A stretch of 54,920 bases of DNA from Caldifarciminota bacterium (GCA_015489175.1 WGAI01000037.1:1-54920); one strand, 5' to 3'; counted from the first letter of the stretch, positions 36,326 to 44,512 are shown. Notes: generated by a model not told the origin, from the sequence alone. Program-made: numbers and translations.

Positions 36326-36964
36326 ATGCCGCGCATAGAGCCGTTCGAGACCTTTACTTCCGATTACGAGGAATGGTTTGACCGTCACAAAAATGTTTAT
36401 GAGGCCGAGCTCAGAGCCGTCAAGCCGCACATACCGCCCGACGGGATTGGATTGGAGATAGGTGTTGGCACAGGCCGATTTGCCGCTCCGTTAGGGATAA
36501 AGTTTGGTGTCGAACCGTCTCATAAGATGGCTAAGATAGCGCGTGAAAGGGGCATCAATGTGGTCGAAGGTGTCGCCGAAAGCCTGCCGTTCCCGGATGA
36601 GACATTCGACTATGTGCTCATGGTTACAACCATCTGTTTTGTCGATGACCCACTAAAATCCATAAAAGAGGCCTTCAGAGTCATCAAAAAGGGAGGAAAA
36701 CTGATAATCGGATTTGTTGATAGGGAGAGCTCGCTGGGGAAGCTATACGAACAGAATAAGCAGAAAAGCCGTTTCTACCGTGTGGCCAGATTTTTTTCGA
36801 CTGATGAGATAGTCGAAATGATGCGGAATGCCGGATTCGCCGATTTCAAGTTCACTCAGACCATTTTTGAGCCTCTCGACATGGTTCCACGGGACGAGCC
36901 GGTCAGGGAAGGACACGGCGAAGGCTCATTTGTGGTTGTGAGTGGGGTGAAACCGCAGGGATAG
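36326..36964 (+). CDS. Class I SAM-dependent methyltransferase
   Basis: A 212-residue Methyltransf_11-type enzyme: SAM motif I GLEIGVGTGRFAAPLG, motif II GVEPSHKMAKIA, LPFPDETFDYVLMVTTICFVDD, and the later ALRVIKKGGKL-like segment FRVIKKGGKLIIGF. The N-terminus (FTSDYEEWFDRHKNVYEAE) is typical of the UbiE/BioC-like group acting on small molecules. GGAAAGTGAC lies before the ATG, 1 nt after the previous stop, so it is probably co-transcribed with the nucleotidyltransferase gene and may modify a surface sugar or lipid. The substrate is unknown. Confidence 0.85.
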   Translation: MPRIEPFETFTSDYEEWFDRHKNVYEAELRAVKPHIPPDGIGLEIGVGTGRFAAPLGIKFGVEPSHKMAKIARERGINVVEGVAESLPFPDETFDYVLMVTTICFVDDPLKSIKEAFRVIKKGGKLIIGFVDRESSLGKLYEQNKQKSRFYRVARFFSTDEIVEMMRNAGFADFKFTQTIFEPLDMVPRDEPVREGHGEGSFVVVSGVKPQG

Positions 36965-37042
36965 AAATTTATGCTCTTCTTCTCAAATAATGGGTTTGTG
37001 TTTTAGGAATTTTCTAAGCTAATTGAGACTCATTCACGATTC

Positions 37043-37071
37043 TTGACGCTATCCATTGATAAAACTATAAT
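37043..37071 (+). promoter_or_regulatory. Promoter of the DUF5320-GYD-NifX cluster
   Basis: TTGACG (37043-37048), 17 nt, TATAAT (37066-37071), 30 nt before the ATG at 37102. Near-consensus and probably strong. Confidence 0.75.
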
Positions 37072-37101
37072 TACATTCAACAATAACATGGAGGTGAGAC
37101 C

Positions 37102-37428
37102 ATGCCCTGGGGTTGGGGATATGGAAGAGGTTGGTTTGGTAGAGGCTTCGGATGGGGCCGCGGCTTTGGCTGGGGCGCGCGGCTCGGTTATTGCCCGTGG
37201 ACAGGCCTGCCAAGAGGATGGAGATGGTGGGGCTACTACGGATATCCTTACGATTACGGATACAATTACCCATACCCTAACGCTCCTTACGATTATGGGT
37301 ATCAGGCTCCTTATCAGCCTGAGGACGAGCTTACGGCTTTGAAGCAGCAGGCCGAATACCTTGAGAACGAGCTCGCCGCCATAAGACAGAGAATAGCCGA
37401 ATTAGAAAAGGGGCAGGCGAACAAATGA
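37102..37428 (+). CDS. DUF5320-type Gly/Trp/Tyr-rich small protein
   Basis: A 108-residue protein. Residues 1-75 are made almost only of Gly, Trp, Tyr, Arg, Phe and Pro (GWGYGRGWFGRGFGWGRG; repeated YDYGY). Residues 76-105 form a coiled coil (ELTALKQQAEYLENELAAIRQRIAEL). This is the DUF5320 layout, found in anaerobes next to NifX-like and MinD-type ATPase genes. Function is unknown; the coil suggests oligomers. GGAGGTGAG precedes the ATG, and ATGA overlaps the GYD gene. Confidence 0.85.
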   Translation: MPWGWGYGRGWFGRGFGWGRGFGWGARLGYCPWTGLPRGWRWWGYYGYPYDYGYNYPYPNAPYDYGYQAPYQPEDELTALKQQAEYLENELAAIRQRIAELEKGQANK

Positions 37429-37733
37429 CAGCCACTTACATTGTGCTGATGGAAATGACAGAGCTTGGTCTTGAAGAGATTTTTGAAATTCCTGAACTTA
37501 TCAACCAATTCAAACTGAAACTTAAAGACATAGGTGGGGAGCTGAAGGGATTTTACAAGGTCATGGGCGAAATTGACTATGTGGCCATCTTCGAGGCTCC
37601 TGACGATGAGAAAGCGCTCGCTTTTGTCATGGCGCTCGGTAAGTCCGGCTACTTCAAGACCACTACTTTGAAGGCATACGACATGGATGGCATGAGAAAA
37701 GCGCTCTCAATTTACGAGAAAACATTTGAGTAA
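37425..37733 (+). CDS. GYD-domain protein
   Basis: A 102-residue single-domain protein with the GYD pattern: YIVLMEMTELGLEEI, KLKDIGGELKGFYKVMGEIDYVAIFEAPDDEKA (the GxxDY core) and TTTLKAYDMDGM. The fold is a dimeric ferredoxin-like alpha/beta barrel; the function is not known. It is encoded between DUF5320 and the NifX-like gene, so it probably serves the same process. Confidence 0.85.
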   Translation: MTATYIVLMEMTELGLEEIFEIPELINQFKLKLKDIGGELKGFYKVMGEIDYVAIFEAPDDEKALAFVMALGKSGYFKTTTLKAYDMDGMRKALSIYEKTFE

Positions 37734-37753
37734 GCTTGAGGAGGAATTGAGAA

Positions 37754-38278
37754 ATGAGAATAGCCATATCTGCAAGCGGTCCCACTCTCGATGATATGGT
37801 GGATCCGCGCTTTGGTAGATGTCCTTATTTCATCATAATCGACACGGAGACCATGAATTACGAAGCTGTGCCCAATCCGTCGGCGGCGGCTCCAAGCGGT
37901 GCAGGCATTCAGGCAGCTCAATTTGTGGTATCAAAAGGCGTTCAGGCGGTAGTATCCAGCAGTTTTGGCCCTAACGCTTCCGCTGTTCTACAATCCGCCG
38001 GCGTCCAGATGATACCTTTCAGCGGAAGGGTCAGAGATGCCGTTGAGATGGTGAAATCGGGCAAATACACAGCTCAGACACCACCACCACCTGCCGGTGG
38101 TTTTGGTGGCCCTGGCGGTGGCTGGGGTCGTGGTGGCGGTCGTGGCCCCGGCGGTGGTCGTGGTGGTTGGGGCCGTGGCGGCGGCTGGGGTCGCGGCGGA
38201 GGCCGCGGTTCTGGCGGTGGTTGGGGCCGTGGTGGCGGTCGTGGCCCCGGCGGCGGTCGTGGTGGCTGGCCATGGTGA
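37754..38278 (+). CDS. NifX/NifB-like Fe-Mo cofactor domain protein with Arg/Gly-rich tail
   Basis: A 174-residue protein. Residues 1-110 are the dinitrogenase iron-molybdenum cofactor domain (DDMVDPRFGRCPYFIIID, QAAQFVVSKGVQAVVSSSFGPNA, VRDAVEMVKSGK), which carries metal clusters or their precursors. Residues 115-174 are a low-complexity tail of Gly, Arg, Trp and Pro (GRGGGRGPGGGRGG). No nitrogenase gene is present, so the role is in another Fe-S or Mo/W process. GAGGAGGAATT precedes the ATG, and a hairpin follows the stop. Confidence 0.87.
   Translation: MRIAISASGPTLDDMVDPRFGRCPYFIIIDTETMNYEAVPNPSAAAPSGAGIQAAQFVVSKGVQAVVSSSFGPNASAVLQSAGVQMIPFSGRVRDAVEMVKSGKYTAQTPPPPAGGFGGPGGGWGRGGGRGPGGGRGGWGRGGGWGRGGGRGSGGGWGRGGGRGPGGGRGGWPW
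38120..38269 (+). repeat. Internal direct repeat encoding the RGG-like tail
   Basis: A 51-nt unit at 38120-38170 recurs at 38219-38269 with only third-position changes, 99 nt (33 codons) apart. Shorter related units lie between. It encodes GWGRGGGRGPGGGRGGW twice. Confidence 0.85.
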
Positions 38279-38283
38279 AAGGT

Positions 38284-38306
38284 AGAGGCGGCCTTCGGCC
38301 GCCTCT
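38284..38306 (+). terminator. Hairpin between the NifX-like and first MinD-like genes
   Basis: Ten-bp stem AGAGGCGGCC/GGCCGCCTCT with a TTC loop, 6 nt after the stop, followed by a weak CTTAATTCCTT tract. It may terminate partly, lowering expression of the ATPase genes behind it. Confidence 0.7.
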
Positions 38307-38338
38307 CTTAATTCCTTACAAACCAAAAGGATAAAACT

Positions 38339-39187
38339 ATGAAAATAGCGGTAGCAAGTGGAAAAGGGGGAACCGGTAAAACTACAGTTGCCACAGCTGT
38401 GGCACTGACCCTAAAAAAAGGTGTTTTCCTCGATGCGGATGTCGAGGAACCTGATGCCCATATCTTTTTGAAACCCGAAATGAAAAAGACGCATTCCGTG
38501 CCCATAATGATTCCGCGCGTCGATTACTCAAAATGCGATTTCTGCGGAGAGTGCGCTAAGGCATGCGCATACAACGCAATTGCAGTCGTTCCGGGTAAGG
38601 TTCTAATCTTCGATGAGGTGTGCAAAGGCTGCGGCACATGCACGATCGCATGTCCTCAACGAGCCATATACGAAATACCTCGGGAGATTGGGGTTATCAA
38701 CGAAGGAACTGCCAACAACGGTGCGATTCATTTCTTCGAGGGGAAACTGAACATCGGTGAATCCGCAACCACATATCTGATCAGGGAACTCAAGAAGTTC
38801 GCTGACACGAACGAAGATGTGGTTATAGATGCGCCACCGGGCACATCATGTCCCATGCTTGAAGCCACCAAAAGTGTGGACTTTGTGATACTCGTGGCAG
38901 AACCCACGCCGTTTGGCGTTTATGACCTCAATCTATCGCTTCAAGCCTTAAAAGATACAGGAATCAAAATGGGCATCGTGGTGAACAAATACGGGATAGG
39001 CAACGATGATGTGTTCAGATTGGCAGAAAAACATGATGTTCCCGTCCTTATGAAGATACCGTTTGACAGGGGGCTCGCCGCTGCCTATTCGATGGGAACT
39101 CCACTGACGGAGGCAAAACCTGAGATGATCCCTGAGATAGAAGCCATGATCGAGCGCATTAAATCAATAGCTGGAGGTGCGGCATGA
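38339..39187 (+). CDS. MinD/Mrp-type ATPase with inserted 2[4Fe-4S] ferredoxin domain (first copy)
   Basis: A 282-residue P-loop ATPase with deviant Walker A SGKGGTGKTT (residues 7-16) and switch region LDADVEEPDAH. A ferredoxin insert follows (Cys66, 69, 72, 76 and Cys95, 98, 101, 105), and the ATPase resumes with VVIDAPPGTSCPM. This is the anaerobe-type nucleotide-binding protein related to Mrp/NBP35, thought to load or move metal clusters. AAAGGATA precedes the ATG. ATGA overlap joins it to its paralogue. Confidence 0.9.
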   Translation: MKIAVASGKGGTGKTTVATAVALTLKKGVFLDADVEEPDAHIFLKPEMKKTHSVPIMIPRVDYSKCDFCGECAKACAYNAIAVVPGKVLIFDEVCKGCGTCTIACPQRAIYEIPREIGVINEGTANNGAIHFFEGKLNIGESATTYLIRELKKFADTNEDVVIDAPPGTSCPMLEATKSVDFVILVAEPTPFGVYDLNLSLQALKDTGIKMGIVVNKYGIGNDDVFRLAEKHDVPVLMKIPFDRGLAAAYSMGTPLTEAKPEMIPEIEAMIERIKSIAGGAA

Positions 39188-40062
39188 TCAAGCAAGCTGT
39201 GCCAGAGATAGTCGTTCTGAGCGGGAAAGGCGGTACAGGGAAGACGACACTTGCCGGGGCGTTCGCGGCGCTCGCACAGAACAAGGTTATCGCCGATCTC
39301 GATGTCGATGCACCTGACCTTCACATCATCCTGAAACCGCATCCGATCGCCGAAAAGGATTTCTACGGCATGGAACGGGCAAGGATCGACCTCGAGCGAT
39401 GCACACAATGTGGCCTCTGCATCGAGGCATGTCGGTTTGATGCCATCACAGATGATTTCGTAGTCAACGAGAACTTCTGCGAAGGTTGCCGCGCCTGCAA
39501 ATATGTATGCCCTGTCGATGCCGTTCAGATGTTGCCTCACATCGCGGGCAAATGGTTCATTTCTGAAACAAGATACGGGCCAATGGTGCACGGTCAGCTT
39601 GGCATTGCGGAAGAGAACTCCGGAAAACTCGTCACCGTGATACGAAATCAGGCCAAATTTACAGCCCAGAAAGGTGGTTATGGGCTTATCATCTCCGATG
39701 GGCCTCCCGGAATAGGCTGTCCGGTTACATCATCGATCACGGGTGCCCCGTTCTCTGTCGTCATCACGGAACCCACACAGTCTGGACTGCATGATTTAGA
39801 CAGGCTGTTCGACCTGTTCATCCATTTCAGCGTCACTGGCTTCCTCGTTGTGAACAAATACGACCTCAACATGGATATGACCGAACAGATCGAGCGGTAT
39901 GCCGCCGAGCGGGGCGTGAAGCCTATCGGACGGATTCCATTCGATGAAAATGTGGTTGAGGCCCTTGTGAACGGCGTTCCGGTTGTCGAATACAAAGATG
40001 GGCCGGCCAGAGATGCCATAGTTAAGATCTGGGAGAAAGTGAAGGCGGAGATGGGCATTTAG
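39184..40062 (+). CDS. MinD/Mrp-type ATPase with inserted 2[4Fe-4S] ferredoxin domain (second copy)
   Basis: A 292-residue paralogue of the preceding protein with the same order: Walker A SGKGGTGKTT (13-22), DLDVDAPDLH, ferredoxin insert (Cys73, 76, 79, 83 and Cys99, 102, 105, 109), then IISDGPPGIGCPV and VNKYDLN. The two ATPases differ enough to form a heterodimer. With DUF5320, GYD and NifX-like proteins they make a recurrent cluster in anaerobes whose exact client is unknown. Confidence 0.9.
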   Translation: MIKQAVPEIVVLSGKGGTGKTTLAGAFAALAQNKVIADLDVDAPDLHIILKPHPIAEKDFYGMERARIDLERCTQCGLCIEACRFDAITDDFVVNENFCEGCRACKYVCPVDAVQMLPHIAGKWFISETRYGPMVHGQLGIAEENSGKLVTVIRNQAKFTAQKGGYGLIISDGPPGIGCPVTSSITGAPFSVVITEPTQSGLHDLDRLFDLFIHFSVTGFLVVNKYDLNMDMTEQIERYAAERGVKPIGRIPFDENVVEALVNGVPVVEYKDGPARDAIVKIWEKVKAEMGI

Positions 40063-40153
40063 CGCATGAGCTTGTTCATAGGTAAGGGACGGCAATCTTA
40101 TCTGTCTCAACATATTGGTGGAGAATTGATTGTGATGAAACAATCATAAAAAG

Positions 40154-40182
40154 TTGACAGGTAGGTCAAGGATAAATATAAT
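40154..40182 (+). promoter_or_regulatory. Consensus promoter of tRNA-Leu
   Basis: Perfect TTGACA (40154-40159), 17 nt, perfect TATAAT (40177-40182), 16 nt before the tRNA. A 7-bp inverted repeat TGATTGT/ACAATCA (40127-40146) lies just upstream. Confidence 0.85.
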
Positions 40183-40198
40183 TTGTGAGGTTTTTCAG

Positions 40199-40283
40199 GC
40201 CGGGATGGCGGAATTGGCAGACGCGCTGGGTTCAGGACCCAGTGGGAGTTTATCCCGTGGGGGTTCGAGTCCCCCTCCCGGCA
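40199..40283 (+). tRNA. tRNA-Leu (anticodon CAG)
   Basis: 85 nt class II tRNA. Acceptor stem GCCGGGA/TCCCGGC, anticodon stem CTGGG/CCCAG with loop TTCAGGA, long variable arm TGGGAGTTTATCCCG, T arm GGGGG TTCGAGT CCCCC, discriminator A. It reads CTG. CCA is not encoded; TTATTTTTT follows. Confidence 0.96.
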
Positions 40284-40331
40284 TTATTTTTTCGGCACCC
40301 GCCGTCAAAACCCTCAAACAAGGAGGTAGTC

Positions 40332-40568
40332 ATGGATGTATTCAAGAAACTGAAGAGGATCATCGCAGATCAGCTCTCTGTGCCTGAGGATGAGATCACA
40401 CTGGAGTCCAACTTTCAGAGAGACCTCGGAGCAGACTCCCTTGATGTCGTTGAGCTTGTGATGAAAATCGAGGAGGAGTTCGACATCGAGGTGCCCGATC
40501 AGGACGCTGAGAAGATCCAGACTGTTGGCGATGCCGTGGAGTATATCAAGGCGAAACTTCAGAAGTAA
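40332..40568 (+). CDS. acpP: Acyl carrier protein
   Basis: A 78-residue acidic protein with Ser36 in [12 protein letters not shown], the site for 4'-phosphopantetheine, and the helix [20 protein letters not shown]. It carries fatty-acyl intermediates for the type II synthase and for lipid A. AAGGAGGTAG lies before the ATG. It is 3 nt from fabF, and the tRNA-Leu promoter 150 nt upstream may contribute. Confidence 0.97.
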   Translation: MDVFKKLKRIIADQLSVPEDEITLESNFQRDLGADSLDVVELVMKIEEEFDIEVPDQDAEKIQTVGDAVEYIKAKLQK

Positions 40569-40571
40569 CAG

Positions 40572-41819
40572 ATGAATAATGAGCGAGTTGTTGTAACAGG
40601 TCTTGGCGCCCTCACCCCCATCGGTAAAAATGTGGCTGAGTTCTGGCAGGGTCTCCTGAAGGGGAAAAACGGCATCGTTCGAATATCCCGATTTGACCCG
40701 TCCGAATTTGGCAGTCAGATAGCAGGTGAGATTAAGGATTTCGATCCGCTTGAGCGGCTTGAGCGCAAAGAGGTCAAACGGCTTGACCCGTTCGCTCAAT
40801 ATGCGTTATACGCAGCCGTCGAAGCGGTTGAGGACTCCGGTCTCCTGCAATACGATGGCCTCGATAAGCACAGGGTGGGGGTGATCGTGTCCTCCGGCAT
40901 CGGCGGCATCGACACCCTTGAGCGCGAAATGCAAAAGATGTTTCAGAAAGGGCCTTCCCGCGTTAGTCCGTTCCTCGTGCCGATGATGATACCCGACATC
41001 GCCGCCGGGCATGTTGCAATAAAGTACGGGTTCAAAGGGCCGAATTTCTGCGTAGTTTCGGCATGTGCGTCATCAGCACATGCCATAGGTGAGGCCATGA
41101 AAATGATTCAGCGCGGCGATGCCGATGTGGTTGTCGTCGGAGGAGCGGAAGCACCAATAATCAAGACAGCCCTCGCCGGGTTCTCGTCTGCAAGGGCCCT
41201 ATCGACCCGCAACGATGAACCTGAGAAGGCCTCACGGCCGTTTGATGCTGAAAGGGACGGTTTTGTGATGGGGGAAGGCGCTGGCATCGTGGTTATAGAA
41301 AGTCTGAGTCACGCTTTGAAAAGGGACGCCCGTATTTACGCGGAGCTCAAGGGATACGGTGCCACGGCTGATGCATATCACATCACAGCCCCCGACCCGT
41401 CAGGTGAGGGCGCTCGAAGATCCATGCAGATAGCCATTGAGGATGCCGGACTTACAATCGACGATATCGACTACATAAACGCACACGGGACCTCCACAAA
41501 GCTCAACGATAAGACAGAAACTCTTGCGATCAAACAGGTTTTCGGCGATAGAGCTTACAAGATTCCGATCTCATCGACAAAATCGATGGTCGGACATCTG
41601 CTCGGCGCTGCTGGAGCTGTTGAATTCATCGTATCAGTCCTTTCTGTCATCAATGATACCGTTCACAAGACCAGAAACTACGAACATCCTGACCCGGAAT
41701 GTGACCTCGACTATGTGCCAGACGGGCCGAGAAAGGTTACAGTCAGAAACGCCCTCTCTAATTCGTTTGGATTTGGCGGACATAACGCTTCACTAATAGT
41801 TGGGAAATTCGAAGGTTAA
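40572..41819 (+). CDS. fabF: Beta-ketoacyl-ACP synthase II
   Basis: A 415-residue condensing enzyme with the Cys-His-His triad: Cys165 in VSACASSAHAIGEA, His305 in NAHGTSTKLND and His342 in GHLLGAAGA. The C-terminal SNSFGFGGHNASLI motif is present. It elongates acyl-ACP with malonyl-ACP. It follows acpP as in classical fab clusters, but fabD, fabG and fabH are not in the window. A strong hairpin begins at its stop codon. Confidence 0.97.
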   Translation: MNNERVVVTGLGALTPIGKNVAEFWQGLLKGKNGIVRISRFDPSEFGSQIAGEIKDFDPLERLERKEVKRLDPFAQYALYAAVEAVEDSGLLQYDGLDKHRVGVIVSSGIGGIDTLEREMQKMFQKGPSRVSPFLVPMMIPDIAAGHVAIKYGFKGPNFCVVSACASSAHAIGEAMKMIQRGDADVVVVGGAEAPIIKTALAGFSSARALSTRNDEPEKASRPFDAERDGFVMGEGAGIVVIESLSHALKRDARIYAELKGYGATADAYHITAPDPSGEGARRSMQIAIEDAGLTIDDIDYINAHGTSTKLNDKTETLAIKQVFGDRAYKIPISSTKSMVGHLLGAAGAVEFIVSVLSVINDTVHKTRNYEHPDPECDLDYVPDGPRKVTVRNALSNSFGFGGHNASLIVGKFEG

Positions 41820-41850
41820 TCACGGAGGGGGACGAACACCCCTCCGTGAT
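41819..41850 (+). terminator. Terminator between fabF and guaA
   Basis: Twelve-bp perfect stem ATCACGGAGGGG/CCCCTCCGTGAT with 8-nt loop, then TTTCTGGATTTTGATTT. The guaA ATG lies only 17 nt after the stem, so it could also act as an attenuator. Confidence 0.8.
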
Positions 41851-41866
41851 TTCTGGATTTTGATTT

Positions 41867-43393
41867 ATGACCTACAACTCAGACCTCACCGGACATTCCA
41901 GAGAACATGTCCTTGTCCTCGATTACGGTTCACAATACACCTTCTTGATTGCAAGGAGGTTGCGCGAAAACGGTGCGTTTTCCATAGTTGGCGATGTTCC
42001 GAGCCCGAAAACGCGTGCCGTGGTCATCTCAGGCAGCCCCGAAAGCGTGAATTCCCCGAATGCACCGATGCCTGACCCGAACTTCTTGAATACGGGCCTT
42101 CCGATACTTGGGATATGTTACGGGTTTCAGGCACTTAGCAAATTGCTTGGTGGTTCAGTCGAACCGTCCGAGCATCCTGAATTTGGCCCCACGACCGTGA
42201 AGGTGATTGAGCAGGGCATCATCCTGAATGGTTTTCCTTCCAAATTCACGGCATGGATGAGCCATTCCGATGAGGTAAAATCGCCTCCGCCTGATGCTAA
42301 AGTGCTTGCTGTATCTGAGAATGGACAGATCGCTGCATGGGAGATCCCTCAACGGAAACTGTTCGCCGTCCAGTTCCATCCTGAGGTTTCGCATACGGAG
42401 CACGGCGGACAGTTGTTCAAGAACTTCGTTGAATTCGTCGGGCTTGATGAAAAATGGGATCTCAGAAGGTTCATCGCCGAGAAAAGGGATTGGGTCAGGA
42501 GTATGGTGGGCGGAAATCCGGTCCTTCTTGCCCTCTCTGGAGGTGTTGATTCGGGCGTGCTTGCTTATTTCCTTCGCGAGGCACTTGGCGAAGATCTGGT
42601 TTTCCCTGTGTTTGTGGACACGGGATTGCTTAAGAAGGGGGAGGCACAACGGATAAAACGACTTTTCAGCGATTTTAGGAACCTGAAGATTATCGATGCC
42701 GCCAGCGAATTCCTGAATGCGTTGCGTGGCAAAGAAAATCCGTCGGAAAAGAGGAAGATCATAGGCTCCCTGTTTATCGAAGTATTTTCAAGGTATGCCA
42801 GAGGATTCCATTTTCTCGGACAGGGGACACTCTATCCTGATGTGGTAGAAAGCGGCGCAACCACATCCAAAACATCGGTGATCAAACTCCACCACAATGT
42901 GGGTGGGCTGCCCGAAAAGATGGGTTTTGAGCTGGTCGAGCCGTTTCGAGAACTTTTTAAAGACGAGGTCAGAGAAATAGGTAGATTGTTGGGCGTGCCT
43001 GAAGAGATAATCTCAAGGCAACCGTTCCCCGGACCGGGATTTGCGGTCAGAATTGAGGGCGAGGTGACGCCTGAGAAAGTCGAGCTCTTGCGCGAAGTCG
43101 ATTGGATAGTAGAAAGATTAGCTCGGGACAGCGGCGTGTATGAGGAGACATGGCAGATATTCCCGATTTTGCCATCATGTATGAGCACCGGGGTTAAAGG
43201 TGATGTCGGCGTGTTCGGAAAAGTTATTGTCCTCAGAGCCGTGAGTAGTTTTGATGGAATGACAGCTCGCCCATACGAATTGCCCGATGAGTTCGTTCAA
43301 AAAGTTGTTCAGGAGTTGACCGCCATTCCGAATATCGTCAGAGTGCTCGTTGATGTGACTCCAAAACCTCCCGGCACCATAGAGTTTTTTTAA
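41867..43393 (+). CDS. guaA: GMP synthase (glutamine-hydrolysing)
   Basis: A 508-residue enzyme making GMP from XMP, ATP and glutamine. The class I amidotransferase half has Cys84 in GICYGFQ and HPEVSHTEHG with the His-Glu pair. The ATP-pyrophosphatase half has the PP-loop ALSGGVDSGV, and the dimerisation domain ends PPGTIEFF (usual PPATIEWE). No Shine-Dalgarno sequence is seen before the ATG and the fabF hairpin lies directly upstream, so how it is translated is unclear. A start further in would lose part of the amidotransferase fold. Confidence 0.95.
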   Translation: MTYNSDLTGHSREHVLVLDYGSQYTFLIARRLRENGAFSIVGDVPSPKTRAVVISGSPESVNSPNAPMPDPNFLNTGLPILGICYGFQALSKLLGGSVEPSEHPEFGPTTVKVIEQGIILNGFPSKFTAWMSHSDEVKSPPPDAKVLAVSENGQIAAWEIPQRKLFAVQFHPEVSHTEHGGQLFKNFVEFVGLDEKWDLRRFIAEKRDWVRSMVGGNPVLLALSGGVDSGVLAYFLREALGEDLVFPVFVDTGLLKKGEAQRIKRLFSDFRNLKIIDAASEFLNALRGKENPSEKRKIIGSLFIEVFSRYARGFHFLGQGTLYPDVVESGATTSKTSVIKLHHNVGGLPEKMGFELVEPFRELFKDEVREIGRLLGVPEEIISRQPFPGPGFAVRIEGEVTPEKVELLREVDWIVERLARDSGVYEETWQIFPILPSCMSTGVKGDVGVFGKVIVLRAVSSFDGMTARPYELPDEFVQKVVQELTAIPNIVRVLVDVTPKPPGTIEFF

Positions 43394-43581
43394 TCCACCG
43401 GTTTGTCAATTTGATAGACCAACATGTTTTCCACCTGCAGCAACTCGCCTTGACGCAAAATCGGACAACTGTAAAATGCCTCAGGTTAAAATTAAGGTCG
43501 ATACAGGTAAGAATTTTACAAGCCGCTTCCTCGAGCGTGTTCCGGTATAAAACTTAGTGTGAGGATTTATTAAAAACAGCA

Positions 43582-44329
43582 ATGCAAAGAGAGATGATCA
43601 TAATGTGTAAAAGGATTTTGCTGGTGACGGCAGTGCTGGCGTTCGTCGCTACTGCCTCAGCAACCGGACAGTATGTAGGTATAGTCGTCACAACGGGAAA
43701 TGGCTCCATAGGTTTCTCCAAAATCGTTCCCAAAGCGGCTTTTTCAGCAGAAAGCAAGTCTTCAATCACCCAATTGGCAGAAGGTGGCGAAAAGTTAAGT
43801 GTGGGTAACCATGTTGAGGAATCCAAAGGGCCGGGCGATAGTTTCTATTATTACACCTCAGTCGATTATTACTATATTGGATCAGGTGGTGAGGCGATTT
43901 ATCAAGCCGCGATAAGGCTTACACCTGAAGAATTTGCTCCCCATAACGGCTATGCTATAACGGATGTATATTTCTATCATCATGAACAACGCACCATCGT
44001 GGTCGCATAATCATTTATGATGAAGGAACGCCGACATCACCCGGTGACACCCTATCCATTAAGCCTTATGTGGTTAACACGGATGGATGGTTCTCCCATC
44101 CTGTTTTTATAGATGGGACAAGGGACATCTGGGTCTAGTTAGAAATAACTATTACACAAGTTCACATCCCATTTTAGTTGATCAGGGACCTGCTGTTCTG
44201 GGGAAAGGGAATTGGTATTACTCCCCCTCTTTATTGGGCGACACACTATGGCACCAACTCATTGAGTTCGAACGATTCTATCTCCCGATGGACTACAACT
44301 GGAATATCGGAGCGATAGTTGGGTATTAG
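43582..44329 (+). pseudogene. Decayed gene for a secreted beta-rich protein
   Basis: The first frame (43582-44010) has a signal peptide (CKRILLVTAVLAFVATASA), then beta-rich sequence up to DVYFYHHEQRTIVV. Near 44003 the sense continues one frame over (RIIIYDEGTPTSPGDTLS through GTRDIWV), meets TAG at 44136, and near 44150 shifts again to NYYTSSHPILVDQGPAV, ending DYNWNIGAIVGY at 44329. Each shift fits a 1-nt deletion. The joined product of about 240 residues looks like a secreted domain of the kind found in FCB-group extracellular proteins, by general appearance only. Two frameshifts plus a stop argue for a real pseudogene rather than a single sequencing error. Confidence 0.75.
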
Positions 44330-44471
44330 GGCTTGCTAAGACCTGAGAAATTCGCCCCCTCCCTCTTCCTAATTTACCATGTGATTTTGGGCATAGTTCA
44401 CCTTTTATGGGTAACATCATCTGGTATGTGGTTTTGTTTCTGCAAAATTTTAAATGAGTGATAACGGCTCG

Positions 44472-44500
44472 TTGACACTCTCAAACGCTACAGATATAAT
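44472..44500 (+). promoter_or_regulatory. Consensus promoter of tRNA-Ser
   Basis: Perfect TTGACA (44472-44477), 17 nt, perfect TATAAT (44495-44500), 12 nt before the tRNA. Confidence 0.85.
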
Positions 44501-44512
44501 TTTCTCCGACAC

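Noticed and set aside
38096-38275. Short repeats as a CRISPR array
   Set aside because: The repeats are in frame within a coding tail, with no unique spacers of constant length.
37988-38326. Ala/Thr-rich minus-strand frame
   Set aside because: Antisense of the Gly/Arg repeat; the low complexity and GC bias keep frames open by chance.
40154-40387. Short frame running through tRNA-Leu
   Set aside because: It overlaps a tRNA and the acpP start, so it is not a protein gene. The same holds for frames through tRNA-Thr (24490-24693) and tRNA-Ser (44481-44957).
43399-43419. Hairpin GGTTTGTC/GATAGACC after guaA
   Set aside because: Two G-T pairs and no U tract; too weak to call a terminator.
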